Positions 8,223 through 16,234 of a DNA stretch of 64,000 nucleotides are shown one piece after another. Under the pieces are notes generated by a model. The model did not search any database and was not told where the DNA came from. It worked only from the letters and a program-made list of their open reading frames with translations. Source of the DNA: Dehalococcoidia bacterium (GTDB taxonomy: Bacteria > Chloroflexota > Dehalococcoidia > Tepidiformales > Tepidiformaceae); contig JADYYG010000008.1 in the NCBI GenBank assembly GCA_020853755.1, positions 1 through 64,000 on the forward strand, written 5' to 3'. Both the position numbers and the translations under genes were made by a program. Each line of letters opens with the position of its first letter. Within the stretch, counting starts at the first letter, position 1.

Positions 8223-8938
8223 TGGACGGCGTGCGCATTGCCGCTCCCGGCGACTTCGGGCGTACCTGCCTCGATGCGCTGCTCGCCGCGGTCGAGGGAA
8301 TCGCCCGGCCGGTTGTTGGCCTGCCGACCGGCAACACGCCCGTCGCGCTCTACGAAGCCCTGGACGCCGCCGTTCGCAACGGCCGCGCAGACGTGTCATC
8401 CTGGCGGCCCTTCGCCATCGACGAATACGGCGGCCCGCGCAGTCATCCCTGCTCGAACCGAGCTTTCTTCGCGCGTTACTGGGACGCCATCCCCGGCGCA
8501 CAGCCGGTGGAGCAGTTCGACCCCGAAGCATCTGACACTACCGCCGACTGCCGCCGCATGGACGAGTCCGTGGTTCGTGCCGGAGGCCTCGAAGTCGCTC
8601 TGCTCGGCATCGGGATGAACGGCCACCTCGCTTTCAACGAACCGGGCAGCGCCCCGACAAGCCAGACGCGCCGGGTTGACCTGCACCAGTCATCCATCGT
8701 TAGCGGCGCGCACTGCTGGGGCGAAGCGTCTCCACACTGGGGCGTCACCCTGGGGCTCGACCGGCTCCTCGCGGCGCGCACAGTCATCGTCATGGCGAAC
8801 GGCGAGGCGAAGGCGGCCATCGTTGCCGCTGCGCTCCGGGGCCCACTCACACCGGACTGTCCCGCAAGTTTCGCGCGCGATGCTGCACGGCCGGTGTGGG
8901 TGCTCGATGAGGCGGCTGCCAGCCTCCTGGGCGGCTGA
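8222..8938 (+). CDS. nagB: Glucosamine-6-phosphate deaminase
   Basis: NagB converts glucosamine-6-phosphate to fructose-6-phosphate and ammonia in the cytoplasm. The 238-residue protein shows the phosphate-binding GLPTGNTP segment (33-40), the AIDEY motif (65-69) and the GIGMNGHLAFNEP signature (129-141) with the catalytic histidine H135. Length is a little shorter than E. coli NagB (266), in line with Gram-positive NagB. It overlaps the upstream metal-receptor gene by one base and converges with nagA, giving a two-enzyme amino-sugar salvage locus. Confidence 0.92.
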   Translation: MDGVRIAAPGDFGRTCLDALLAAVEGIARPVVGLPTGNTPVALYEALDAAVRNGRADVSSWRPFAIDEYGGPRSHPCSNRAFFARYWDAIPGAQPVEQFDPEASDTTADCRRMDESVVRAGGLEVALLGIGMNGHLAFNEPGSAPTSQTRRVDLHQSSIVSGAHCWGEASPHWGVTLGLDRLLAARTVIVMANGEAKAAIVAAALRGPLTPDCPASFARDAARPVWVLDEAAASLLGG

Positions 8939-8953
8939 ACCGAGTCGTCCGCC

Positions 8954-10108
8954 TCAGCGCCCGTCGTAGGCGATGTTGCCGCGGCAGACGGTCAGCTTGA
9001 CCCGGAAGTCCCCGTCCATCAGCACGAGGTCGGCGTCCATACCGCGGTCCAAGCGTCCCTTCCGGTTCGCCGCGCCCGCAATCTGCGCCGGGTTCGTCGA
9101 ACAGATCCGGAACGCCGTCTCGACCGGGATACCGAAGAACTGCATCGCGTTCCGGAAGTGCTGGTCGAGCGTTTCGACACTGCCCACAATCGTGCCGTCG
9201 GCCTTCGCGGCCTTGCCGCCGGAAACGGTGACTTCTTCGCCGGCGAACCGGCCGGTGAGCGCGTCCATCCCCGCGAGGTGCAGGTTGTCCGTTACCACAA
9301 CCGTCCGCGACGCACCGAGTGTCCGGTATGCCATCTGCAACGTTTCGACGCCGACGTGTGCGCCGTCGCAGATCAGTTCGCAGGTCGCCGAATCCTGCAG
9401 CAGCGCGGCCACGATCGGCCCGCCCTCGCGGTGGTGGATCGGCCGCATCGCGTTGAAGAGGTGCGTCACGTGGCGGATGCCCGAATCGAAGCCCGCGCGC
9501 GCCTGTGCCACCGTCGCATCGGTGTGGCCCATCGCCGGGATAGCGCCGCTGCTCGAAATGGCGACCGCGAGGTCGAGCGCAAGCGGCAGCTCGGGCGCCA
9601 TCGTCACCTGGCGTATGTGGCCGTTTGCCGCTGCCTGGAAGCGCAGGTACTCCTCCCGCACCGGGGGCCGCAGCATCCGCGGGTGAAACGCGCCGTGCCG
9701 TTCCGGGTTGATGAACGGCCCCTCCAGGTGGAACCCGAGCACCTCTGCGCCCTCTGTCTTGCCCACAAGCGGGGCCAATGCCGCGAAGATACCCACCGTG
9801 TCCTCGGCGTCCCGGCCGATGGTGCTGACGAGGAACGAGGTCACCCCGTTGCGCGGCGCCCAGCGCGCGTAGTCACGGATGCGCTCCTGGTCCTGGGTGA
9901 AGAACGCGTGCCCCCCGCCGCCGTGAACGTGCACGTCAATCAGGCCCGGGCCGACGGTGAGCCCGGTCGCGTCAATGACGACGGCGTCTGGCTCCAGGAG
10001 GTCACGGCCAATCGCGACGATGCGGCCTTCGTGGCAGAGGACGTCGGCGCGCAACGGCCCGGCCGGCGCTGCCAGGACGCCGTTTTGAATGAGGAGATGA
10101 CGTGGCAT
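8954..10108 (-). CDS. nagA: N-acetylglucosamine-6-phosphate deacetylase
   Basis: NagA removes the acetyl group from GlcNAc-6-phosphate to feed NagB. The 384-residue amidohydrolase shows the metal-binding DVHVHGGGG motif near residue 60, an HLEGPF motif (zinc-ligand Glu) near 130, AMGHTDAT near 190, THLFNAM and the CDGAHV segment. Length and order match the family. It is convergent with nagB with only 15 bp between stop codons. Likely role: recycling of peptidoglycan or chitin-derived amino sugar. Confidence 0.93.
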   Translation of the reverse strand: MPRHLLIQNGVLAAPAGPLRADVLCHEGRIVAIGRDLLEPDAVVIDATGLTVGPGLIDVHVHGGGGHAFFTQDQERIRDYARWAPRNGVTSFLVSTIGRDAEDTVGIFAALAPLVGKTEGAEVLGFHLEGPFINPERHGAFHPRMLRPPVREEYLRFQAAANGHIRQVTMAPELPLALDLAVAISSSGAIPAMGHTDATVAQARAGFDSGIRHVTHLFNAMRPIHHREGGPIVAALLQDSATCELICDGAHVGVETLQMAYRTLGASRTVVVTDNLHLAGMDALTGRFAGEEVTVSGGKAAKADGTIVGSVETLDQHFRNAMQFFGIPVETAFRICSTNPAQIAGAANRKGRLDRGMDADLVLMDGDFRVKLTVCRGNIAYDGR

Positions 10109-10181
10109 AGGGCTTTACGCGCTCCTTGACCGGGGCTGGGGCCGCTCCTACGGTTGCCGAATCTCGCGTGAGCAAGTCCAG

Positions 10182-11510
10182 ATGGGCGTTCGAATCTCCC
10201 GCCGCACCGGGTGGGTGGCAGCCATTATTGGCGTCGCCCTCGGGGCCGTCTACCTGTCGCTCCTCAGCTACCAGGCGGTGGACCAGTACCTCTTTCCCGC
10301 GAATGAACTGAAGCTCCCCGCAGTTTCCGTCTCCATCCCTGCAACCAACATCGGCGTCGATGTGACCCTCCCCGGCGTCGCCACCGCTGGCCGTGAGCCA
10401 TGGCGGCCGACCGATCGCATGAACATCCTCGTCCTCGGTCTCGATCGCCGCCCCTGGGAGCCGGTCGATGCCAGCTTCCGCAGCGACACCATGTTCGTCG
10501 CAAGCATCGATAAGCACGCGGGCACGCTCCAGCTCCTCGCCATCCCGCGCGACACGTGGGCCGACATCCCCTACGGCAACACGACCGGCGTCTGGGCCCA
10601 GAACAAGATCAACGCCGCCTACAGTTACGGCCAGTTCTACAAGTATCCCGGCGGCGGCGCGGCTGCTGCCGTCGCAGCTGTCGAACACAACTTCAACATC
10701 GATATCCACCATTACGTGGTTATTGACTGGGTCGGCTTCGTCCAGCTGATCGACGCCATTGGCGGGATCGACGTGAATGTCCCCGAGCCGATCTCCGACT
10801 TCGGGACCGACGTGCTCGATTCCTTCCCGAACCAGACGGTCAGCCCCGGGCAGCAACACATGGACGGCACGAAGGCGCTGGGCTACTCGCGCGTCCGCAC
10901 CGACGGTGACCTGAAGCGTATCGAGCGGCAGCAAATCGTCATCCAGGCCGTCGCCAACAAATCCATCAGCCTCGGCCTCATTGCGAAGCTCCCGGACCTC
11001 TGGGCGGCTTACAAAGACGCCTTCCGGACTGACATCGACACCGGGATGATCCCCGGCTTCGCCCTGCTCGCGAAACAGATCGACCTGACCAGCATCGGCC
11101 ATGAGTCACTCGGCCCGGCCATGTACGGCGGCATCTCCGACGATGGCCAGCTCATCCTGCTTTCGGACCGAGACAGGGTGTACGACATCATCGACCGGTT
11201 CTTCGCCGACCCCGAAATGCGGGCCGAGGCGCCGGTCGTGGCCCTGCAGTACGCCCCCGGCCAGGAGGCGGCCGCGAAGCAGGCCGAACAGCACATGGCC
11301 ACCTACGGCATTCCGCCCGAATACATCCAACTCGTGAAAACTGCTGACGCGGGAACGCCCGGCGTGTTCGACGTCACCGGGAAGAGTTACACGGCCGCCA
11401 AGCTCACTGGCCTGTTCGACCTGCGCCTGCTCAACGCCCAGGGCAATATCCCGGACGGCGCCGACGTGGTGATCCGCATCGGCGCCGCCACGGCGCTCAA
11501 GTCCCCGTAG
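10182..11510 (+). CDS. LytR-CpsA-Psr (LCP) family cell-wall polymer ligase
   Basis: This 442-residue membrane-anchored protein has one N-terminal membrane segment (about 11-30) and a large extracytoplasmic LCP catalytic domain. Visible LCP signatures are NILVLGLDRR, SDTMFVAS, LLAIPRDTW, KINAAYSYG and a GYSRVRTDGDLKRIERQQ segment with the conserved Arg residues that hold a polyprenyl pyrophosphate. A LytR C-terminal domain follows (last ~100 residues). LCP enzymes move secondary wall polymers from lipid carriers to peptidoglycan. The presence of LCP supports a wall of Gram-positive type. It stops flush against the convergent cupredoxin gene. Confidence 0.92.
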   Translation: MGVRISRRTGWVAAIIGVALGAVYLSLLSYQAVDQYLFPANELKLPAVSVSIPATNIGVDVTLPGVATAGREPWRPTDRMNILVLGLDRRPWEPVDASFRSDTMFVASIDKHAGTLQLLAIPRDTWADIPYGNTTGVWAQNKINAAYSYGQFYKYPGGGAAAAVAAVEHNFNIDIHHYVVIDWVGFVQLIDAIGGIDVNVPEPISDFGTDVLDSFPNQTVSPGQQHMDGTKALGYSRVRTDGDLKRIERQQIVIQAVANKSISLGLIAKLPDLWAAYKDAFRTDIDTGMIPGFALLAKQIDLTSIGHESLGPAMYGGISDDGQLILLSDRDRVYDIIDRFFADPEMRAEAPVVALQYAPGQEAAAKQAEQHMATYGIPPEYIQLVKTADAGTPGVFDVTGKSYTAAKLTGLFDLRLLNAQGNIPDGADVVIRIGAATALKSP

Positions 11511-11912
11511 TTACTTGACGACGACTTCCGACTTCATCTGGGGGTGGAAGTCACAGGTGATCTTGTAGTCGCCCGGTCCCGGAGGGGTCCACTCGAAGAC
11601 GTGGTCCTTCTTCATGTTCCCGGACTCGTTCTTGCCGTCGATCGTGACCGTGTGGAGGGCGGTCTCGCTGTTCTTGAAGTAGATCTTTTCGCCCGCGTTC
11701 GCGGTGATCTTCGTGGGGATGAACTTCAGGTTGTTCTGGTCGATGAAGGGCGCTCCATCCGGCACGCCTTCTTCGCCCTTGGCCCGGCCCGCAGTCGTAT
11801 CGCCGTTCGAGGACGAACCGCCATCATCGCCGCCGCCGCAGGCCGCGAACGCCACCGGCACGACGAGCACGCCGGTCAGCGCAGCCGCACGAAGATACTT
11901 AAGGTATGACAT
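11511..11912 (-). CDS. Cupredoxin (plastocyanin/azurin-like) lipoprotein
   Basis: A 133-residue exported copper protein. The signal peptide ends at AFAAC (C25), which is followed by a Gly/Ser/Asp linker typical of a lipid-anchored protein. The cupredoxin domain keeps the type-1 copper ligands: a His in TALHTVT, and the CxxxHxxM loop (CDFHPQM) near the C-terminus. It probably carries electrons on the outer face of the membrane. I chose the ATG at 11912 because GGAGG lies 6 bases upstream. Two other cupredoxin domains occur at 28061-29907, so this organism uses several small blue copper proteins. Confidence 0.88.
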   Translation of the reverse strand: MSYLKYLRAAALTGVLVVPVAFAACGGGDDGGSSSNGDTTAGRAKGEEGVPDGAPFIDQNNLKFIPTKITANAGEKIYFKNSETALHTVTIDGKNESGNMKKDHVFEWTPPGPGDYKITCDFHPQMKSEVVVK

Positions 11913-11998
11913 GGATACCCTCCGAAAGAATTGCCGGGTATGAGTTTCGCGCGCTTCACCGGATAGCGCTCGCCAGACGGCCAGCATCGTTGTCATTC

Positions 11999-12025
11999 CA
12001 ATAGAGCTATTGATGTCGCCAATAG
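11999..12025. promoter_or_regulatory. Three alternating CAATAG hexamers upstream of the cupredoxin gene
   Basis: CAATAG (11999-12004), CTATTG (12007-12012) and CAATAG (12020-12025) form two overlapping inverted repeats, 87-113 bases upstream of the cupredoxin ATG on the minus strand. This looks like a cluster of regulator half-sites. No regulator gene is adjacent, so the identity is unknown. Confidence 0.3.
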
Positions 12026-12040
12026 AACCGGGGCAGAGCG

Positions 12041-12070
12041 AAGGCCCCGGTCATTGCTGACCGGGGCCTT
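12041..12070. terminator. Strong hairpin terminator after the aquaporin gene
   Basis: AAGGCCCCGGTCA and TGACCGGGGCCTT form a perfect 13-bp stem with a TTGC loop, 32 bases beyond the aquaporin stop. AA and TT at the stem ends allow function in both directions. Confidence 0.8.
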
Positions 12071-12102
12071 CATTCGGCAGAGAGGCGGGGTGAGCGACTC
12101 TG

Positions 12103-12831
12103 TTACGACTTGGGAGGGTCGGCGAGGGCGTCGTCGCCCATGTTCTTCCAGACGTATTCCCAGAAGAACGCCACGATGAGCGCGCCGCCGAACGGGCCGA
12201 CGAGGTAGACCCAGAAGTCCTTCCACTCGTTATCGATGAGGGCGGGGCCGAACGAGCGGGCCGGGTTCACTGACGAGCCGGTGAACGGCACGAGCGCGAA
12301 GTGGATCGCCATAACGGCGAGACCGATGGCGATCGGGGCGTTGATACCCCAGCCCTTCTTACTGACCGCCACGTTGTAGATCACCCAGATCAGAAACGAC
12401 GTGGCGATGATCTCCATCCCGAGGCCCTCGGCGGGCGAAAGGTCCGGGTTGATGCTGTGGAGGCCAAGGCGGCCGCCGGCCGCGCCTTCGAGGTCCTTCG
12501 CGGTCACCAGCTTGAGCAGCAGGGAGGCCACCGCGGCGCCGGCGAACTGCGCGACCATGTAGGCGAAGCCAACCGCTGGCTTGATGTTCTTCGTCACGAT
12601 GAAGGCGAGCGAAACGGCCGGGTTGATGTGCCCGCCGCTGATCTGGGCCGTCCACGCCACCGCGATGAGGATGCCGAGGCCGTGCGCGATCGCGATCGCG
12701 ACCAGCGCCGCGTCTCCCCCTGCACCGCCGACCGCGGCAACCACCGCGCCCGTGCCGAGGAAAACGAAGAAGAAGGTGCCGATGAACTCGGCAACGACTG
12801 CGCGTTTTTCGTTCCTGGTAAAGCTATTCAC
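12103..12831 (-). CDS. MIP-family aquaporin
   Basis: A 242-residue six-helix channel with both NPA motifs, GGHINPAV (NPA 70-72) and SSVNPARS (NPA 189-191). By alignment with AqpZ, the selectivity filter contains H177 and R192, as in water channels. The position matching AqpZ F43 appears to be H50, which is unusual. It is therefore more likely a water than a glycerol channel; small neutral solutes remain possible. The start is a GTG at 12831. A TTGACA promoter at 12880-12909 and a terminator at 12041-12070 define a single-gene transcript. Confidence 0.92.
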   Translation of the reverse strand: MNSFTRNEKRAVVAEFIGTFFFVFLGTGAVVAAVGGAGGDAALVAIAIAHGLGILIAVAWTAQISGGHINPAVSLAFIVTKNIKPAVGFAYMVAQFAGAAVASLLLKLVTAKDLEGAAGGRLGLHSINPDLSPAEGLGMEIIATSFLIWVIYNVAVSKKGWGINAPIAIGLAVMAIHFALVPFTGSSVNPARSFGPALIDNEWKDFWVYLVGPFGGALIVAFFWEYVWKNMGDDALADPPKS

Positions 12832-12879
12832 CCTGGTTTTCGTGTCCCCCTTCCAGCTGTGACGCTCGAACCTGCGGCG

Positions 12880-12909
12880 AATCTATCGGCTAAATGTTAA
12901 AGTTGTCAA
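12880..12909 (-). promoter_or_regulatory. Sigma-70-like promoter of the aquaporin gene
   Basis: Reading the minus strand, a perfect TTGACA -35 (12904-12909) is followed after 18 bp by TAGATT (12880-12885). The start codon lies about 50 bp further on. Confidence 0.5.
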
Positions 12910-12962
12910 GCGTTTTAGCGTTTGGGTTGACTTGCCATGGCGTTTGTGGCGGAATGCGCGGC

Positions 12963-13082
12963 ATGCCAGACCGTCCGCTCCCCCTCCAGGCCTGCGTTCG
13001 CTGCGGCGGCCCGATGGCCGATATCAAGGGCTCGCGGCTCGCCGTCTGCCGCGTCTGCGGCTACAAAGACGATTGCTGCTAA
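12963..13082 (+). CDS. Small zinc-ribbon protein
   Basis: This 39-residue reading frame encodes two cysteine pairs, CVRCGG and CRVCGY, about 20 residues apart, and ends in DDCC. That pattern matches a minimal rubredoxin-like or zinc-ribbon fold. I start at the ATG at 12963; an upstream in-frame ATG at 12894 would add 23 residues but falls inside the divergent aquaporin promoter. Ribosome-binding sequence is weak. Function is unknown; it could be a nucleic-acid or protein-interaction module. Confidence 0.5.
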   Translation: MPDRPLPLQACVRCGGPMADIKGSRLAVCRVCGYKDDCC

Positions 13083-13166
13083 CACGCTCTCACCGCCATT
13101 CCGCATTGCTGGCCGCTCCGAATTGGCCCTCCACGCTGGGTGCGTTTCTGCTCTAAACTCACCGCC

Positions 13167-14474
13167 ATGTCCTTGAAGAGCCTGGCCCTTCCTTCCCGCC
13201 TGTCGCCGAGCACTATCGCCAGCCGCCGCGGCATCCACTACGGCTGGGTGATGGTCGGCATCACCTTCCTTCTGGTCACGGTCACCGCGGGCATTCGTTC
13301 AGCCCCAGGCGTGATGATCACGCCCCTGAAGGAAGACTTCGGTTGGAGCACGGGCCAGATCTCGCTGGCCATCTCGCTGTCCATCCTCACCCTGGGCCTG
13401 GCCGGCCCGGTCTCCGGCAAACTCATCGACCGCTATGGGATCCGGCCCGTGATCATTGGCTTCCTCGTCGTCGCCAGCTTTGGGGTCATCACCACCTTCA
13501 CGCTGCAGGCGCTCTGGCAGTTCTACATCTACTGGGGCCTGCTCGTGGGCTTCGGCGCCGGAGGCACCTCCATCGTCCTCAGCGCCACGGTTGCCAATAC
13601 CTGGTTTTTCGAACGCCGCGGCCTTGTCACCGGCATCCTCGGCGGCGCCGCCAGCGCGGGCCAGCTCGTCTTCATCCTCCTCCTCGCGGAAGTAGTCGAT
13701 GTCTGGGGCTGGCGCCAGGCCGTTGGGCTGATGGCGCTCCTCGTCACCGTCGTGGTCCTCCCGCTCGCGGTCGTCTTCCTCCGCAGCCGCCCGTCGGACG
13801 TCGGCCTCGGCGCCTACGGTTCGCGCCCGGGCCAGCTCCCGCTGGCCTCCGATGAACGCCTCGTCCCGATGAAGGAAGCCCTCCGCACCGGGGACTTCTG
13901 GCTCATCGCCCTGAGCTTTTCGGTCTGCGGGTTCACCACCATCGGCCTCGTCGGTACCCACTTCATCCCGCACGCCACCGAACACGGCTTCACCGAGAAG
14001 CAGGCGGCCGGCATCCTCAGCATCATCGGCGCGTTCAACGTCATCGGCACGATTGCCTCCGGCTGGCTCACCGACCGCTACTCGCCCCGCAAGCTGCTCG
14101 CCCTCTACTACGCGCTGCGAGGACTCTCACTGGTAGTGCTGCCCGCCATCTCCACCGTGCCGCTCATGTCCGCCTTCGCCGTCGTCTTCGGCCTCGATTA
14201 CATCGCGACGGTGCCGCCGACCGTGATGCTCACCGCGAACCGCTTCGGGCGCCGGTCGGTCGGCACCATCTACGGCTGGGTGACGTTCGCCCACATGGTC
14301 GGCGGAGCGATCGCCGCCGCCATGGCGGGCTACATCCACGACGCTGCGGGAGACTACGGCTACGCGATGTACGCCGGAGGCATCCTCGCGCTGCTTGCGG
14401 CAGCGATCGCTTTCAACATCGGGGCCAGGCCGCCGAAAGCAACCGGCCTGCCGGCCCCCGCTGCAGGCTACTGA
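13167..14474 (+). CDS. MFS transporter, oxalate/formate antiporter-like
   Basis: A 435-residue major facilitator protein with about 12 membrane helices in two bundles. The loop between helices 2 and 3 has GKLIDRYGIRP, a form of the MFS signature, and the second half repeats it as SGWLTDRYSPRK. Overall organisation resembles monocarboxylate/oxalate-formate antiporter members. The substrate cannot be set from sequence; small organic anions are likely. The ATG at 13167 lacks a clear ribosome-binding site. Its stop overlaps the convergent yjbR-like gene by 7 bases. Confidence 0.85.
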   Translation: MSLKSLALPSRLSPSTIASRRGIHYGWVMVGITFLLVTVTAGIRSAPGVMITPLKEDFGWSTGQISLAISLSILTLGLAGPVSGKLIDRYGIRPVIIGFLVVASFGVITTFTLQALWQFYIYWGLLVGFGAGGTSIVLSATVANTWFFERRGLVTGILGGAASAGQLVFILLLAEVVDVWGWRQAVGLMALLVTVVVLPLAVVFLRSRPSDVGLGAYGSRPGQLPLASDERLVPMKEALRTGDFWLIALSFSVCGFTTIGLVGTHFIPHATEHGFTEKQAAGILSIIGAFNVIGTIASGWLTDRYSPRKLLALYYALRGLSLVVLPAISTVPLMSAFAVVFGLDYIATVPPTVMLTANRFGRRSVGTIYGWVTFAHMVGGAIAAAMAGYIHDAAGDYGYAMYAGGILALLAAAIAFNIGARPPKATGLPAPAAGY

Positions 14475-14818
14475 CGCAACTTCCGCGCCGGTCTCAGCGT
14501 CACCAGCTCGTGGCTGCGGCTCACCCACTGGAACGTCATCTCCAGTTCGGCATCATCGATGATGGTGGTTCGAACCCAGTGATGGCGGCCAAGGTACGGC
14601 GCGGGCAAGACGAACGGCAGCGTCAGCGCCTCCTCGGCTTCGTCCGGAGTCAGCTTCAGCGTGACGTATGTCGCGGCATCGTCGCCGGAGACGATGGCGA
14701 AGAGCTTCCCGTTGGCGGCCTTGTACACGGCGTGCCCCGGTCCGAACGCGAACTCCTCACGCGCATCCGGGAATGCCAGCGCGAATGACCGCAACGCTTC
14801 GGCGAAGGCCTCTACCAC
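14468..14818 (-). CDS. MmcQ/YjbR family protein
   Basis: A 116-residue protein of the YjbR/CyaY-like fold: an N-terminal helix ending in FPDAREEFAFG, a strand pair with GKLFAIVSGDD, a TLKLTPDEAE turn, and a C-terminal GRHHWVRTTI segment. These are the conserved positions of this small single-domain family, sometimes called DNA-binding. Biochemical role is unknown. The 3' end overlaps the convergent MFS gene by 7 bp. Confidence 0.82.
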   Translation of the reverse strand: MVEAFAEALRSFALAFPDAREEFAFGPGHAVYKAANGKLFAIVSGDDAATYVTLKLTPDEAEEALTLPFVLPAPYLGRHHWVRTTIIDDAELEMTFQWVSRSHELVTLRPARKLRQ

Positions 14819-14887
14819 GCGCGGATCGTACTCGGCGGGCGGCGAAAGTGCTTCGCCGCCCGTTGCTGCCTTGAACCTGGCTCGAAC

Positions 14888-16105
14888 CTAAATACCGAAG
14901 TCCCAGCTCCCGCCGTCATGGTACTCCTTGAGCACGTTCTTGGCGATGAGGATCCGGTGCACTTCGTCCGGGCCGTCGGCGATGCGCAGCGTGCGAGCGC
15001 CGGTGTACATGCCCGAAAGCGGCGTGTCGCCGGAGACGCCCATCGCGCCGTGCACCTGGATCGCACGATCCACCACCCGTTCGTGCGCCGCCGGGACGTA
15101 CACCTTCAACCCCGAAATGATCGTCCGCGGATCCATCCCGCTGTCGATCACCTCGGCGGTGTGAATCGTCATTAGCCGTGCGGTCATGATGTCGATGTAG
15201 CTGTCGGCGATGAAGCCCTGGATGAACTGCTTGGTCTCGAGCATGCCGCCGTGGACTTCGCGGTCGATGGAGCGGCGGACCATCAGGTCGAACGCGCGCC
15301 ACATCTGGCCGACGCTGTTCATGCAGTGGAAGACACGGCCCGCGCCGAGCCGGTCCTGGGCAGCCTGGTGACCCGTGCCGGTGCGCCCGAGCTGGTTGGT
15401 CACCGGCACGCGCACGTTGTTGTACTCGATCTCGCAGTGGTTCGAATCGTGCCCCCACACCGGGATGCGGCGGACGATGTTGAAGCCGGGCGTATCGGTA
15501 GGAACGATGATCTGGGTCATCTTTTCGCGCACGCCGCCCGCACCGTCCACCTCTTCGGTCCGGCACATGACGATGGCGAACGCCGCCCCAACCGCGCCCG
15601 AGGTGAACCACTTGCGGCCGTTGATCACCCAGTCGTCGCCGTCGCGGACAGCCCGCGTCTGGATGGCATACGGGTTCGAACCCGGCGCGTCCGGCTCCGT
15701 CATTGAGAAGCAGGAGCGGATATCACCGGCGATGAGCGGGTCGAGCCACTTCTTCTTCTGTTCGTCGGTGCCGTACTTCAGGAGAATGGTCTGGTTGCCG
15801 GAGTCCGGCGCGACCACGCCGAAGAGCGGGTTCGAAAACGGGCTCCAGGCGAGCACTTCGTTCATGTAGGCGTGCTTCATGAAGCCGATGCCCATACCGC
15901 CGTACTCCTTCGGCAGGTGGGGCGCCCAGAGGCCGGCCTTCTTCACGGTGTCCTGGATTTCGCGGCGAAGCTGCTGCGTCTCCGGGCTCCGGTAGTCACC
16001 CAGCTTGTTCTCGTTCGCGATGATGTAGCGGTTGACGATGTTCGCGGTCGCCTGGCGCGTTTCGTTGATTTCGGGGTCGAGGGTCGGGACGGGTGAGATC
16101 TGCAT
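14888..16105 (-). CDS. Acyl-CoA dehydrogenase (ACAD10/11-like)
   Basis: A 405-residue FAD enzyme that oxidises acyl-CoA to trans-2-enoyl-CoA. Recognisable elements are LPKEYGGMG, the FAD-contacting FSMTEPDAPGSNP, NGRKWFTSGA, and the C-terminal QVHGAMGVSGDTPL and IADGPDEVH segments. The last places it with the ACAD10/11-type subfamily rather than short-chain enzymes that use a Glu in a YEGT motif. The ATG at 16105 has GAGGAG 4-9 bases upstream. Together with the thiolase genes and the enoyl-CoA hydratase at the right end, it points to fatty or aromatic acid degradation. Confidence 0.92.
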   Translation of the reverse strand: MQISPVPTLDPEINETRQATANIVNRYIIANENKLGDYRSPETQQLRREIQDTVKKAGLWAPHLPKEYGGMGIGFMKHAYMNEVLAWSPFSNPLFGVVAPDSGNQTILLKYGTDEQKKKWLDPLIAGDIRSCFSMTEPDAPGSNPYAIQTRAVRDGDDWVINGRKWFTSGAVGAAFAIVMCRTEEVDGAGGVREKMTQIIVPTDTPGFNIVRRIPVWGHDSNHCEIEYNNVRVPVTNQLGRTGTGHQAAQDRLGAGRVFHCMNSVGQMWRAFDLMVRRSIDREVHGGMLETKQFIQGFIADSYIDIMTARLMTIHTAEVIDSGMDPRTIISGLKVYVPAAHERVVDRAIQVHGAMGVSGDTPLSGMYTGARTLRIADGPDEVHRILIAKNVLKEYHDGGSWDFGI

Positions 16106-16176
16106 GCGTCTCCTCAGCAAGGTGATATCAGGGCAATGCCCAAGTGTACGCCGAAGGGCAGCCCTTGCGGTCAGCC

Positions 16177-16200
16177 CGGCCGGGCCACGTCGCCCGGCCG
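16177..16200 (-). terminator. GC-rich stem-loop between the arylsulfotransferase-like and acyl-CoA dehydrogenase genes
   Basis: CGGCCGGGC and GCCCGGCCG form a perfect 9-bp stem around CACGTC, 35 bases downstream of the stop at 16235. No T-tract follows. Confidence 0.5.
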
Positions 16201-16234
16201 AACGGCCCGGAAAGCGGGACCTGGTGAGCAGCCG

